From assembly GCA_003343685.1 (NCBI GenBank), contig QAKS01000105.1, forward strand, positions 1 to 8,062: a DNA stretch of 8,062 bases. Reading direction: 5' to 3'. Numbering within the stretch: the first letter of the stretch is position 1; every line of letters begins with the position of its first letter. The DNA comes from Clostridiales bacterium (GTDB taxonomy: Bacteria; Bacillota; Clostridia; Christensenellales; Christensenellaceae). Of this stretch, positions 1-6,887 are shown in pieces. The position numbers and the translations under genes were made by a program. The notes under the pieces are model-generated. The model saw nothing but the letters and a program-made list of their open reading frames with translations, did not search any database and had not been told where the DNA came from.

Positions 1-130
1 GCCTGCATTCGCCCGTTCCATCGCAGCGGAAGGGATTGCGTCGTGGCGGAGGGCATGCGGGACGGACGACAAACAGTAGGGTTTGGGCTTTACGGCCTGC
101 ATTCGCCTATTCCGTTGTTGCAAAGGGCCG
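1..130 (+). repeat. Repeat block 1: degraded copies of the ~92-bp intergenic repeat
   Basis: Two copies of GCCTGCATTCGCC begin at 1 and 95, giving a period of 94 bp. The first copy aligns along most of its length with the unit at 4732-4823. Shared blocks are the ATTCGCC segment, TCCATCGC, GCGGA and GCGGGACGGAC, in the same order and orientation. The second copy fades after about 130. The terminal hairpin is imperfect here, so this looks like an older, diverged array. It may begin left of the window. No coding sequence is evident in it. Confidence 0.7.
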
Positions 131-160
131 GCGCTGTGACAGAAAATATACAGGATGGTG

Positions 161-190
161 AAAGACATCTCAGTGCATGAGGTGTTTTTT
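161..190 (+). terminator. Intrinsic terminator of an upstream transcript
   Basis: ACATCTCA (165-172) pairs with TGAGGTGT (178-185) around a five-base loop, with one G-T pair. A run of six T follows (185-190), and A residues before the stem can extend it. It terminates rightward transcription from a gene lying left of the window and insulates the promoter at 275-303. Confidence 0.75.
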
Positions 191-274
191 ATTTGAGGGT
201 TTTCGAAATATTCAAGGGGAAATATAAAAATAGTAACAAAAATAAAATAATATCAATTTTGTATAGGCACGTTA

Positions 275-303
275 TAGACAAAAAAGAACAAAAGTGATAT
301 AGT
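275..303 (+). promoter_or_regulatory. Housekeeping (sigma-A-type) promoter of the glycyl radical enzyme operon
   Basis: The -35 element TAGACA (275-280) and -10 element TATAGT (298-303) each match consensus at 5 of 6 bases, with a 17-bp spacer. The DNA just upstream (about 195-270) is very AT-rich compared with the rest of the window, as expected for an upstream promoter region. Transcription would start near 310, giving a leader of about 100 nt before the ATG at 409. An imperfect inverted repeat, TTGTATA (259-265) and TATAGACAA (273-281), overlaps the -35 and might be an operator. Confidence 0.6.
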
Positions 304-355
304 TTATTTGTAGCAGTTTTGATAAAGCTGAAGGGGTGTCCGGCAAACGGAGAGA

Positions 356-389
356 CAGTCGGCCGAGGCCTTTTCAGTCGGCTTGAGCC
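356..389 (+). repeat. Direct repeat in the leader of the glycyl radical enzyme mRNA
   Basis: CAGTCGGCCGAGGCC (356-370) and CAGTCGGCTTGAGCC (375-389) are related 15-base blocks 19 bases apart. Each contains a small GGC...GCC stem. They lie between the predicted transcription start and the Shine-Dalgarno sequence (398-404). They could bind a regulatory protein or form small hairpins. No known riboswitch consensus is recognised in the leader. Confidence 0.4.
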
Positions 390-408
390 AAAAGATCAAG
401 GAGGAAAC

Positions 409-2772
409 ATGAACGACAGAGTAAAGTCACTGAAAGAAGCTTTTCTGGCGTGCACAAGGGCAATCGACACAGAGAGAGCCGTGCTCGTAACGGAGAGCTA
501 CAAGGAAAACGAGGACAAATCCGATCCTATGAAACGCGCCCTGTCAATACGCCACGTCATGGAGAATATGACGATTCACATCCATGAGAACGAGCTTATT
601 GTCGGCTGCCATACGCAGAGCAAGCGTGGGGCTCCGCTGTTCCCCGAATATGCATCCGGTTGGATTGCTGCCGATATGGACGATTTTATGACGCGCCAGG
701 GGGACAGGTTTGCCATTACCGATGAACAGAAGGCCCAAATGCGCGAATGCATTAAATACTGGAAAGGCCGGACGATGGACGAGAGGGTTTCAGCGTGCAT
801 ACCTGACGATTTGCAGCGTGTGATCGACTATAAGGTCATGTATAACGCGAATTATCCGTCTCAGTCTCCGGGGCACATTGTAGCAAACTTCGAATATCTG
901 CTGAAGACGGGCTTTGATAAGATTATCGACATATGTGAGGAGAAGATCGCCGGACTGGATCTTAACAGCGACGATTATATTGACAAGCATGAGTTCTATC
1001 TCTCCTGCATAGAGATGCTCAGAGCGACGATCAATTACATGAAGAGATTCGCCGGGCTGGCGAGAGAGATGGCCGAAAAAGAGAGCGATCCAGTAAGGAA
1101 GGCAGAGCTTTTACAGATTGCGCAGAACTGCGAAAACGTACCTGCCAAGCCGGCCTCGTCCTTCTGGGAAGCCGTTCAGTTTACGTTTATCATACAGATG
1201 ACGATTCTGCTTGAAGGAAACGGTCTCGGCGTGGCATTCGGCAGAATGGACAAATATCTGTATCCGTATTACAAGGCCGACTTGGACGCGGGCAAAATTG
1301 ACCACGACAGTGCCTTGGAGCTGATGGAATGCTTCTTCCTGAAGCTGTCCGAGCTTGACAAGGTTGCCTCAAACGAGTCGACAGCCGTAAACACGGGACC
1401 TGCCCACGGCCAGACAATTACCATTGGCGGAACGCTTGCGGACGGCAGTGATATTACGAATGATATCTCTATTCTGGTGCTTGAGGCTGACAGAAACGTT
1501 GCGCTTTCGCAGCCCGACGTAGCGGTGCGCATACACCCGGGGACGTCGCAGAGACTGATTGACGAGGCGACAAAGAGTGTAAAATCGGGCGTAAATAAAG
1601 TAAAGATTTACAACGACGTGCTGATTACCGAAGCGATGAGGAGAATCGGTACAGACGAAAGCGAAGTATTTGACTTCAGCTTCCTCGGATGCAGCGAACC
1701 GGTGATCGGAGGAAAGACGAACAGCTGGGGCAACAGCGGACATATTAACCTCGCAAAATGTTTTGAGCTGGCCATGAACGACGGTAAGTGCATGATGACG
1801 GGCGTCCAGATGGGACCGCACACAGGCGATCCGACGTCGTTCCGGTCTATTGAGGATGTAAAAGAGGCGTACAGACAGCAGGTGTTCTATTTCACCGATG
1901 CACTCGTAAAATACGACAGGATTGTAGATATGTGCCACAAGATGTACAGTTCTCTGCCGTTCTGTTCCGTAGCAATAGAGGGCTGCATTGAGAGCGGCGT
2001 GGATTTTGAGCGCGGTGGTGCGGTCTACAACTTTACGTCGCCTCTGGGCGTGGCGCCGATCACCGTGGGCGACTCCATTGAGGCCATAAAGGAGCTTGTG
2101 TTTGACAAGAAGAAGGTCAGCATGGAGAAGCTGGTCGATGCGCTGAAGAACGATTTTAAAGACAACGAGCCTTTGAGAATGATGCTTAAGAACAGAGCTG
2201 CAAAATACGGCAACGACATTGACGAGGCCGACGAGATGAGCAGCTTTGCCATGGGCGTATACTGCGACGCTCTGGAGGGACGGAAGAACGCCCGCGGAGG
2301 TATCTTCACGGCGGGAATTTACTACCTGACGGCAAACGTTCCAAACGGGGAGCGGACTGCGGCGACGCCGAACGGAAGGCATGCGGGAGAGCCGCTGAAC
2401 GACGGAGGAATTTCTCCGACGCACGGCGACGATACAAAGGGAGCGACAGCAATTTTCAAGTCTGCGGGCAAGCTCTGCAATGTGCGCGCCGGTCACGGCT
2501 CCGTGCTGAACCAGCTTCTCCATCCGTCCATTTTCAAGGGCGAGGAGAGCGACAAGGTGTTTGGCGAATATATGCGCAGCATTTGTGACTGCGGCGTATG
2601 GGAGACCCAGTTCAACGTTCTGACAAAGGAAGATCTGCTGCGCGCTCAGGAAAAGCCGGATGAATACCGTTCGCTGGTTGTTCGTGTTGCGGGCTACAGT
2701 GCGTTCTTTACGGTTCTTGGCAAAGGCGTGCAGGACGATATCATAGACCGCACAAGCCTGATGCAGTATTGA
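409..2772 (+). CDS. Glycyl radical enzyme of the CxE (dehydratase/lyase/decarboxylase) type, substrate unknown
   Basis: This is a 787-residue, oxygen-sensitive cytoplasmic enzyme of the pyruvate formate-lyase-like superfamily. The glycyl radical loop RVAGYSAFF places the radical on Gly762. The thiyl cysteine lies in GCSEP as Cys428, with the CxE base Glu430. A conserved His156 sits in SPGHIV. Spacing and length match glycerol dehydratase (recalled Cys433/Glu435/Gly763) and hydroxyproline dehydratase HypD. However, the glycerol dehydratase Asp447 position is Asn442 here, and its His281/Ser282 pair aligns with Leu273/Gly274, so glycerol or propanediol is unlikely as substrate. The ATG at 409 is chosen because AAGGAGG (398-404) precedes it. 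A longer in-frame reading from TTG at 319 has no ribosome site and lies in the leader. The activase follows one base downstream. No transporter, microcompartment or dehydrogenase gene is in view to suggest the substrate. Confidence 0.9.
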   Translation: MNDRVKSLKEAFLACTRAIDTERAVLVTESYKENEDKSDPMKRALSIRHVMENMTIHIHENELIVGCHTQSKRGAPLFPEYASGWIAADMDDFMTRQGDRFAITDEQKAQMRECIKYWKGRTMDERVSACIPDDLQRVIDYKVMYNANYPSQSPGHIVANFEYLLKTGFDKIIDICEEKIAGLDLNSDDYIDKHEFYLSCIEMLRATINYMKRFAGLAREMAEKESDPVRKAELLQIAQNCENVPAKPASSFWEAVQFTFIIQMTILLEGNGLGVAFGRMDKYLYPYYKADLDAGKIDHDSALELMECFFLKLSELDKVASNESTAVNTGPAHGQTITIGGTLADGSDITNDISILVLEADRNVALSQPDVAVRIHPGTSQRLIDEATKSVKSGVNKVKIYNDVLITEAMRRIGTDESEVFDFSFLGCSEPVIGGKTNSWGNSGHINLAKCFELAMNDGKCMMTGVQMGPHTGDPTSFRSIEDVKEAYRQQVFYFTDALVKYDRIVDMCHKMYSSLPFCSVAIEGCIESGVDFERGGAVYNFTSPLGVAPITVGDSIEAIKELVFDKKKVSMEKLVDALKNDFKDNEPLRMMLKNRAAKYGNDIDEADEMSSFAMGVYCDALEGRKNARGGIFTAGIYYLTANVPNGERTAATPNGRHAGEPLNDGGISPTHGDDTKGATAIFKSAGKLCNVRAGHGSVLNQLLHPSIFKGEESDKVFGEYMRSICDCGVWETQFNVLTKEDLLRAQEKPDEYRSLVVRVAGYSAFFTVLGKGVQDDIIDRTSLMQY

Positions 2773-2773
2773 T

Positions 2774-3658
2774 ATGGAAGGATGCGTATTTGACATTCAG
2801 CGGTTCTCGGTCCATGACGGACCGGGAATCCGCACCACTATTTTTCTGAAAGGCTGTCCGCTGCACTGCAGATGGTGCTGTAATCCGGAGTCTATGAATC
2901 CACACCCCGAGGTCTTGCTCAATCCGAAGCTGTGCATTGGCTGCGGCGCATGCGTCCGTGTTTGTCCGAATCGGGCCGTTACGGCGGAGGAATTTGACCG
3001 TTCGCTGTGCACAGGGTGCGGAAGGTGCGCCGAGGAGTGTTATGCCGAAGCGAGGTACATGAAGGGCGAGTATATGACGCCGGAAGAAGTTTTCGCAGAG
3101 GGAGTCAGAGACAAGTCATTTTACAGGCGGACCGGCGGCGGAGTCACATTCAGCGGCGGAGAACCGGTAAGGCAGATCGATTTTTTGGAGACGACGCTGA
3201 AGCTATTCCGCGAGAAGGGAATCGGGACGGCAATCGAGACATGCGGATATGTTCCATGGGAAAATTATGAGAGGATTGCTCCGCTGGTAGATGTCTTTCT
3301 GTTCGACATAAAAAATACTGACAGCGACAAGCACTTGGAGTATACGGGAGCGCGATGCGAACGCATCATGGAGAATTGTGAACGTCTTGCGAAAATAGCG
3401 AATAAACTGATTATTCGCGTGCCTGTGATACCCGAGTTCAATTTTGACGAAAACACGCTGACGAGTATTGTGCGGTTTGCCGAGAAAATCGGCGTAGGAG
3501 AAGTAAATTTTTTGCCGTATCACAGAATGGCTGCAAACAAATACTCGTTTCTCGGCCGCGATTACTGGAACCCCGGCATGGATCGGCTGGAGGAGAGCGA
3601 AGTGGAAAAGTGCGTAAGCGGCATAAAAACACATATAAAAATCCAAATCGGAGGCTGA
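2774..3658 (+). CDS. Glycyl radical enzyme activating enzyme (radical SAM, two ferredoxin-type clusters)
   Basis: This 294-residue activase would use S-adenosylmethionine to form the glycyl radical on Gly762 of the upstream enzyme. The radical-SAM motif CPLHCRWC gives Cys28, Cys32 and Cys35 (CX3CX2C). An insert with two ferredoxin-like motifs follows: CIGCGACVRVCP (Cys54, 57, 60, 64) and CTGCGRCAEECY (Cys79, 82, 85, 89). This is the layout of the GRE activases of the dehydratase/lyase/decarboxylase classes rather than the short PflA type. The SGGEP motif for SAM binding follows at about residues 125-130. The N-terminal DIQRFSVHDGPGIRTTIFLKG segment is typical of the family. The ATG begins one base after the upstream TGA with no good Shine-Dalgarno sequence, so translation is probably coupled. 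A terminator follows directly. Confidence 0.93.
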   Translation: MEGCVFDIQRFSVHDGPGIRTTIFLKGCPLHCRWCCNPESMNPHPEVLLNPKLCIGCGACVRVCPNRAVTAEEFDRSLCTGCGRCAEECYAEARYMKGEYMTPEEVFAEGVRDKSFYRRTGGGVTFSGGEPVRQIDFLETTLKLFREKGIGTAIETCGYVPWENYERIAPLVDVFLFDIKNTDSDKHLEYTGARCERIMENCERLAKIANKLIIRVPVIPEFNFDENTLTSIVRFAEKIGVGEVNFLPYHRMAANKYSFLGRDYWNPGMDRLEESEVEKCVSGIKTHIKIQIGG

Positions 3659-3674
3659 CATACGCTTCCTTAGG

Positions 3675-3706
3675 AAAAGTCCGCGGCGATTGCCGTGGGC
3701 TTTTTT
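3675..3706 (+). terminator. Intrinsic terminator of the glycyl radical enzyme operon
   Basis: AAAAGTCCGCGGC (3675-3687) pairs with GCCGTGGGCTTTT around a GATT loop, giving about 13 pairs with two G-T pairs, followed by a run of six T (3701-3706). It sits 17 bases after the activase stop. It separates this operon from sigG, which needs its own promoter. Confidence 0.9.
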
Positions 3707-3866
3707 GCATATATTTTTGTTTCGCATATAGATAAACAAGACGTGCGGTAATCCTTTTGCGCACTGCTTCCAAATGCTTGGATGCGGCGGAGCGGTGCAA
3801 TTTTCAGGTTCCTTTAGGAGCTTGTTTTGTTTTCCGCAGGTTTTGCAGAAATACATATTTTTACCT

Positions 3867-3896
3867 GTATATCGGCGGCTCTCTTAGGAAACGATT
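3867..3896 (+). promoter_or_regulatory. Forespore (sigma-F-type) promoter of sigG
   Basis: GTATA (3867-3871) matches the sigma-F/sigma-G -35 consensus GYATA. Exactly 15 bases later, GGAAACGATT (3887-3896) fits the GGNNANAMTW -10 consensus at all but one position. Known biology fits: sigG is transcribed by sigma-F in the forespore. Transcription would start near 3903, about 55 nt before the ATG at 3959, and the promoter lies inside the longer open frame that begins at 3827. The remaining DNA between the terminator at 3706 and the sigG start shows no other gene. Confidence 0.6.
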
Positions 3897-3958
3897 ATTG
3901 TAGGCGGATAAGAGCAGAGAAGAAAACGGAGCGCTTTCCGCTGAGGGAGGGGAGAGCT

Positions 3959-4732
3959 ATGCTTAGCAAGGTGGAAATCTGCGGAATAGACACGCGTGAA
4001 CTGCCGGTGATACCGGAGAATCAGCAAAAGGCGTATTTTGAAAGAATTTATGCGGGCGATGAGAAGGCCAGAGAGGAATTTATCTGGGGCAACCTGAGGC
4101 TCGTTCTTTCGATTGTGCAGAGATTTGCCATGCGGGGCGAAAATATGGACGATCTGTTCCAGGTGGGATGCATCGGTTTGATTAAAGCGATAGAAAATTT
4201 CAAGACAGAGATCGGCGTCCGGTTCTCCACATATGCAGTGCCCATGATTTTAGGAGAGCTGCGGCGATACCTGCGGGACAATAACGCCATCCGTGTGAGC
4301 CGGTCTATCCGGGATACGGCATATAAGGCGTTTGCCGTGAGAAGTATGCTGGCGGAGAGGAACCATGAGGAACCGACGATTGACGACATTGCAAAGGAGA
4401 TGGGTATTACGGTGGAGGAGGCTGCCTTTGCCATAGACGCTGTACAGGATCCCATTTCCCTGTCACAGCCTGTGTATCAGGACGGGGGTGACGTGCTTTA
4501 TGTTTTGGACGGCATTGCGGACGAGAAGAATTCCGACGAGATATGGTTTACGTCTCTTGCTTTAAAGGACGCTGTAGATAAGCTGGACGAAAAGGAGCGC
4601 CGCATTGTGTTTCTGCGCTATTTTAAGGGAAAGACCCAGATGGAAGTGGCAAACGAGATCGGCATCAGTCAGGCGCAGGTATCGCGCTTGGAAAAGTCCG
4701 CCATCAACAGTATGCGTAAAGACTACCTTTAA
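3959..4732 (+). CDS. sigG: RNA polymerase sporulation sigma factor sigma-G (late forespore)
   Basis: This 257-residue sigma-70 family protein directs late forespore transcription. B. subtilis SigG is about 260 residues. The N-terminal signature KVEICGIDTRELPV (residues 4-17) is specific to sigma-G. Region 2 spans about 41-110, with GNLRLVLSIVQRF, DDLFQVGCIGLIKAI and FSTYAVPMILGELRRYLRD. Region 3 spans about 115-180, with QDPISL and YQDGGD. Region 4 spans about 200-250, with the helix-turn-helix GKTQMEVANEIGISQAQVSRLEK. The ATG at 3959 is chosen because the SigG signature starts there and AGGGAGGGG precedes it. The in-frame extension back to 3827 contains the predicted promoter and resembles nothing. 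The gene is convergent with sigE, unlike the usual spoIIGA-sigE-sigG order. Its stop codon touches the first unit of a 92-bp repeat array, and no ordinary terminator is seen. Confidence 0.95.
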   Translation: MLSKVEICGIDTRELPVIPENQQKAYFERIYAGDEKAREEFIWGNLRLVLSIVQRFAMRGENMDDLFQVGCIGLIKAIENFKTEIGVRFSTYAVPMILGELRRYLRDNNAIRVSRSIRDTAYKAFAVRSMLAERNHEEPTIDDIAKEMGITVEEAAFAIDAVQDPISLSQPVYQDGGDVLYVLDGIADEKNSDEIWFTSLALKDAVDKLDEKERRIVFLRYFKGKTQMEVANEIGISQAQVSRLEKSAINSMRKDYL

Positions 4733-5019
4733 CAGGCATTCGCCTGCTCCATCGCCGCGGAGGTTATTGACGGCGGCGAAAAGAGCGGGACGGACAAGAC
4801 GGATTGAGAGGCTTGCATATCGGACAGGCATTCGCCTGCTCCATCGCCGCGGAGGTTATTGACGGCGGCGAAAAGAGCGGGACGGACAAGACGGATTGAG
4901 AGGCTTGCATATCGGACAGGCATTCGCCTGCGCCATCGCCGCAGAGGTTATTGACGGCGGTGAAAAGAGCGGGACGGACAAGATGGATTGAGGGGCTTGT
5001 ACACCGGACAGGCATTCGC
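4732..5019 (+). repeat. Repeat block 2: 92-bp tandem array between convergent sigG and sigE
   Basis: There are three full 92-bp units at 4732-4823, 4824-4915 and 4916-5007, then the first 12 bases of a fourth. Units 1 and 2 are identical, and unit 3 differs at eight positions. Each unit opens with a perfect hairpin, CAGGC-ATTC-GCCTG (4733-4746, 4825-4838, 4917-4930). A second stem follows, TCGCCGC (4752-4758) with GCGGCGA (4773-4779) around a 14-base loop. Unit 3 keeps the second stem through a G-T pair. The conserved GCGGGACGGAC follows. There are no unique spacers, so this is not CRISPR. The unit is not a multiple of three, and open frames through it are incidental. Confidence 0.95.
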
Positions 5020-5071
5020 GTATTTCCCTGCTGTGCGCCGTGTTGTTTGGCAATCAAACGGCGGTGCGGGG

Positions 5072-5770
5072 TCAGATTAATTTTTGTACGTCCCGCCGCA
5101 GGCGGGAGATGATCCGCTTTTCGAGGCGGGAAATATAGCTTTGGGAGATGCCGAGGGCATCGGCCACCTGTTTTTGGGTCTTTTCGTGTTCTCCGCTCAT
5201 ACCGAAACGCATCTTGATAATCTGTTTATCGCGCGTGGGAAGATGCTCAATGGCGTCTACGATCAGGCGGCGCTCCACGTTGTTTTCCAATTCTTTATAG
5301 ACAGTGTCGCTCTCAGTGCCGAGGATATCGGAGAACAGCAGTTCGTTGCCGTCCCAATCCGTATTGAGAGGCTCATCCAGAGAAATTTCGGTGCGTGTTT
5401 TTGTATTGCGGCGGAGGTACATCAAAATTTCGTTTTCAATACAGCGGCTGGCATAGGTTGCCAGCTTAATATTTTTATGCGGGTCAAAGGTGTTGACCGC
5501 CTTAATGAGTCCAATGGTGCCGATGGATACCAGATCGTCCAGCCCGACGCCCGTATTGTCGAATTTGCGCGCAATATAGACGACGAGACGGATATTGCGC
5601 TCGATGAGGACGGTGCGGACGGATTCATCTCCGGCGGAAAGGGAGGCCATGACTTTTTTTTCCTCCTCCTTTGACAGGGGAGGGGGCAGGGATTCGCTGT
5701 TGTTTACGTAATAGAGCGGTCTCCGCATGAGCAGATCTATCAACCATTTGGGCAGCAGTATCTTTTTCAT
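5072..5770 (-). CDS. sigE: Pro-sigma-E, early mother-cell sporulation sigma factor
   Basis: This 232-residue sigma-70 family protein is made as an inactive precursor and activated in the mother cell by SpoIIGA. The N-terminal prosequence (about residues 1-21) is hydrophobic and basic, with [10 protein letters not shown] ahead of the Tyr-Tyr pair (20-21) near the expected cleavage point. SESLPPPLS follows, as in known SigE. The prosequence is several residues shorter than in B. subtilis (239 residues in total). Region 2 includes [21 protein letters not shown] and [19 protein letters not shown]. Region 4.2 has the helix-turn-helix [24 protein letters not shown] (about 196-219). The start ATG is preceded by AAGGAG and overlaps the spoIIGA stop as ATGA, which indicates translational coupling. 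Downstream, an imperfect hairpin near 5037-5065 lacks a T run. Confidence 0.96.
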   Translation of the reverse strand: MKKILLPKWLIDLLMRRPLYYVNNSESLPPPLSKEEEKKVMASLSAGDESVRTVLIERNIRLVVYIARKFDNTGVGLDDLVSIGTIGLIKAVNTFDPHKNIKLATYASRCIENEILMYLRRNTKTRTEISLDEPLNTDWDGNELLFSDILGTESDTVYKELENNVERRLIVDAIEHLPTRDKQIIKMRFGMSGEHEKTQKQVADALGISQSYISRLEKRIISRLRRDVQKLI

Positions 5771-6627
5771 TTTTTCTCCTTAAAGACATTTTCTTTCCAT
5801 TTACGGCGGTCGGCTCCGTGAAGAACGATATCCGGCGACAACAGAGCGTTCATGCCCTCCTTGCTGATTCCGTCGCCGATGACAATATAGCATTTGGCGG
5901 CGTATTTACCTGAATCGGCGGCGATGGTCACGCTATCGGGAAGAAAGCCGACGAGCTCTCCGTTTCCGCCTACGGCGCGGTAAAGAAAGGTATGCACGGG
6001 AACGGGTGCGTCGTCGGATTTAATCCGAGCCACAAGGCCGTCGGAGAGAGAGCCTTCTACGGCGCGGCGATCCGCGACGATAGCGCCGTTGCCTGCAAAA
6101 TCCTTAAGGCCGTTGCCGGTATCTACAAAACCGCGGAGGCAGAGGCGTTCTCCCGCCACATCGGCATAGATTCGGTAAGAACGCCCCGGGGAAGGGTATC
6201 TGCGCCGCATGAGAAGCTCAAGGCAAAAGGCGGCGATTGCCATGCCGATGACGGCGTAACGGATGCCGGGCAGGTTCACATAACCGCTGCCGAGAGAACC
6301 GCCGAACAGGAACGTGGCGCCCAGTACGGCGCCGCCGAACAAAAGTGCAATTGCAAAAGCGCGCCCGGTGCCGGCAAAAAAAGCGCTCGGACGCATGGGC
6401 AGCATGGCGGCGGCGCACATTGCCAGAAAGGCTGCCAGCTTGAAGGGCAGGAGGGTCAGAAGGGGCAGAGCCGCCGCTGCGGCGGCATAGACTGCGCCGA
6501 CCGCACCGCCTGCGGCCGCGCGGGGAAATGAAGCCCGCTTACCGCTCATGCGCAGACCGAACAGCATAATCGCGAAATCCAGAGCGAAGTTGTCCAGAAG
6601 CACCAGTTCTATATATATTTTATGCAC
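5767..6627 (-). CDS. spoIIGA: Sigma-E processing aspartic peptidase SpoIIGA
   Basis: This 286-residue membrane protein cleaves the prosequence of sigma-E at the sporulation septum. The N-terminal half (about residues 5-140) consists of several hydrophobic Ala/Leu-rich segments, consistent with the five membrane helices of the family. The C-terminal half holds the aspartic protease-like domain. The catalytic motif is GFVDTGNGL, with Asp169, Gly171 and Asn172, equivalent to the DSGN-type motif of B. subtilis (309 residues). Translation starts at GTG (6625-6627) after AAGAGG on the minus strand. The nearby ATG (about 6632) is out of frame. The TGA stop overlaps the sigE ATG by the classic ATGA, so the two genes form the conserved spoIIG operon. 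The upstream neighbour is a repeat block and a phage remnant rather than ftsZ. Confidence 0.93.
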   Translation of the reverse strand: MHKIYIELVLLDNFALDFAIMLFGLRMSGKRASFPRAAAGGAVGAVYAAAAAALPLLTLLPFKLAAFLAMCAAAMLPMRPSAFFAGTGRAFAIALLFGGAVLGATFLFGGSLGSGYVNLPGIRYAVIGMAIAAFCLELLMRRRYPSPGRSYRIYADVAGERLCLRGFVDTGNGLKDFAGNGAIVADRRAVEGSLSDGLVARIKSDDAPVPVHTFLYRAVGGNGELVGFLPDSVTIAADSGKYAAKCYIVIGDGISKEGMNALLSPDIVLHGADRRKWKENVFKEKK

Positions 6628-6657
6628 GGCATTTTTCCTCTTTCATCCGCAGATAGC

Positions 6658-6730
6658 GGCCGCCTCACAGCGCCGGGGGAGGGCGGCCAGCCAATCTATT
6701 GTATCGTATTCACTGTGAAAAGGATGTAGA
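6658..6730 (-). promoter_or_regulatory. Candidate spoIIG promoter with leader hairpin
   Basis: On the minus strand the -10 candidate is TACAAT (6703-6698). The best -35-like element is TCTACA (6730-6725, 4 of 6), 21 bp away. In B. subtilis the spoIIG promoter also has an abnormally long spacer (22 bp) and needs phosphorylated Spo0A. No convincing 0A box (TGTCGAA) is present: TGTCACA at 6735-6741 is the nearest, at 5 of 7. The predicted leader contains a seven-pair stem, GGCCGCC (6658-6664) with GGCGGCC (6682-6688), between the -10 and the GTG start. The -10 is fair, the rest is tentative. Confidence 0.35.
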
Positions 6731-6739
6731 ACGGTGTCA

Positions 6740-6887
6740 CAGCCTTTCGGCTGAAAAAATTCGCTGCGGGCAGGACGTACGGCGGCGGAGAGAGGCGGGC
6801 GGACGCATACTTTGGCGGGAAAGGAAAGACAGCAGCCCTTCGGCTGAAAAATTCGCCGCAGGCAGGACGTACGGCGGCGGAGAGAGG
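6740..6887 (+). repeat. Repeat block 3: one and a half units of the same ~92-bp repeat family
   Basis: Copies start at 6740 and 6833, with a period of 92-93 bp (one A more in the first copy). Each opens with a hairpin, CAGCC-TTTC-GGCTG (6740-6753) or CAGCC-CTTC-GGCTG (6833-6846). Next come TTCGCYGC and ACGGCGGCGGAGAGAGG, whose GC blocks form the second stem around a 14-base loop. The first copy also has GGCGGGCGGAC. Order, spacing and orientation match block 2, although the sequence has diverged. The second copy stops at about 6887, exactly where the truncated phage gene begins. Confidence 0.85.

Noticed and set aside
319..408. Extended N-terminus for the glycyl radical enzyme from TTG at 319
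   Set aside because: The ATG at 409 has AAGGAGG at ideal distance. The extension has no ribosome site and covers the leader repeats.
310..408. Riboswitch in the glycyl radical enzyme leader
   Set aside because: GGCAAAC at 342-348 recalls the c-di-GMP-I aptamer, but the other conserved segments are missing. The ZTP (pfl) motif is also absent.
1369..2796. A 475-codon open frame on the minus strand opposite the glycyl radical enzyme
   Set aside because: It is antisense to a highly conserved gene with strong motifs, has no recognisable domain, and is explained by codon bias in the real frame.
3724..3756. Alternative forespore promoter GCATA ... GGTAATCCTT
   Set aside because: The spacer is 18 bp instead of about 15, and a better-spaced candidate lies closer to sigG.
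3827..3958. Extended N-terminus for sigma-G from ATG at 3827
   Set aside because: It would include the predicted sigma-F promoter and 44 residues absent from the family. The family signature begins right after 3959.
4732..5019. CRISPR array
   Set aside because: Units are contiguous 92-bp tandem copies with no unique spacers, and no cas genes are present.
4729..5057. Overlapping minus-strand open frames of 64-97 codons with repeated peptide segments
   Set aside because: They are translations of the 92-bp repeat. The unit is not divisible by three, so the frame shifts each unit, and no ribosome site or family resemblance is present.
5037..5065. Intrinsic terminator for sigE
   Set aside because: CGCC/GGCG and GTTTG/CAAAC can pair with a bulge, but there is no T run on the minus strand side.
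5992..6531. A 179-codon plus-strand open frame
   Set aside because: It is antisense to spoIIGA in GC-rich DNA, with a low-complexity composition and no recognisable domain.
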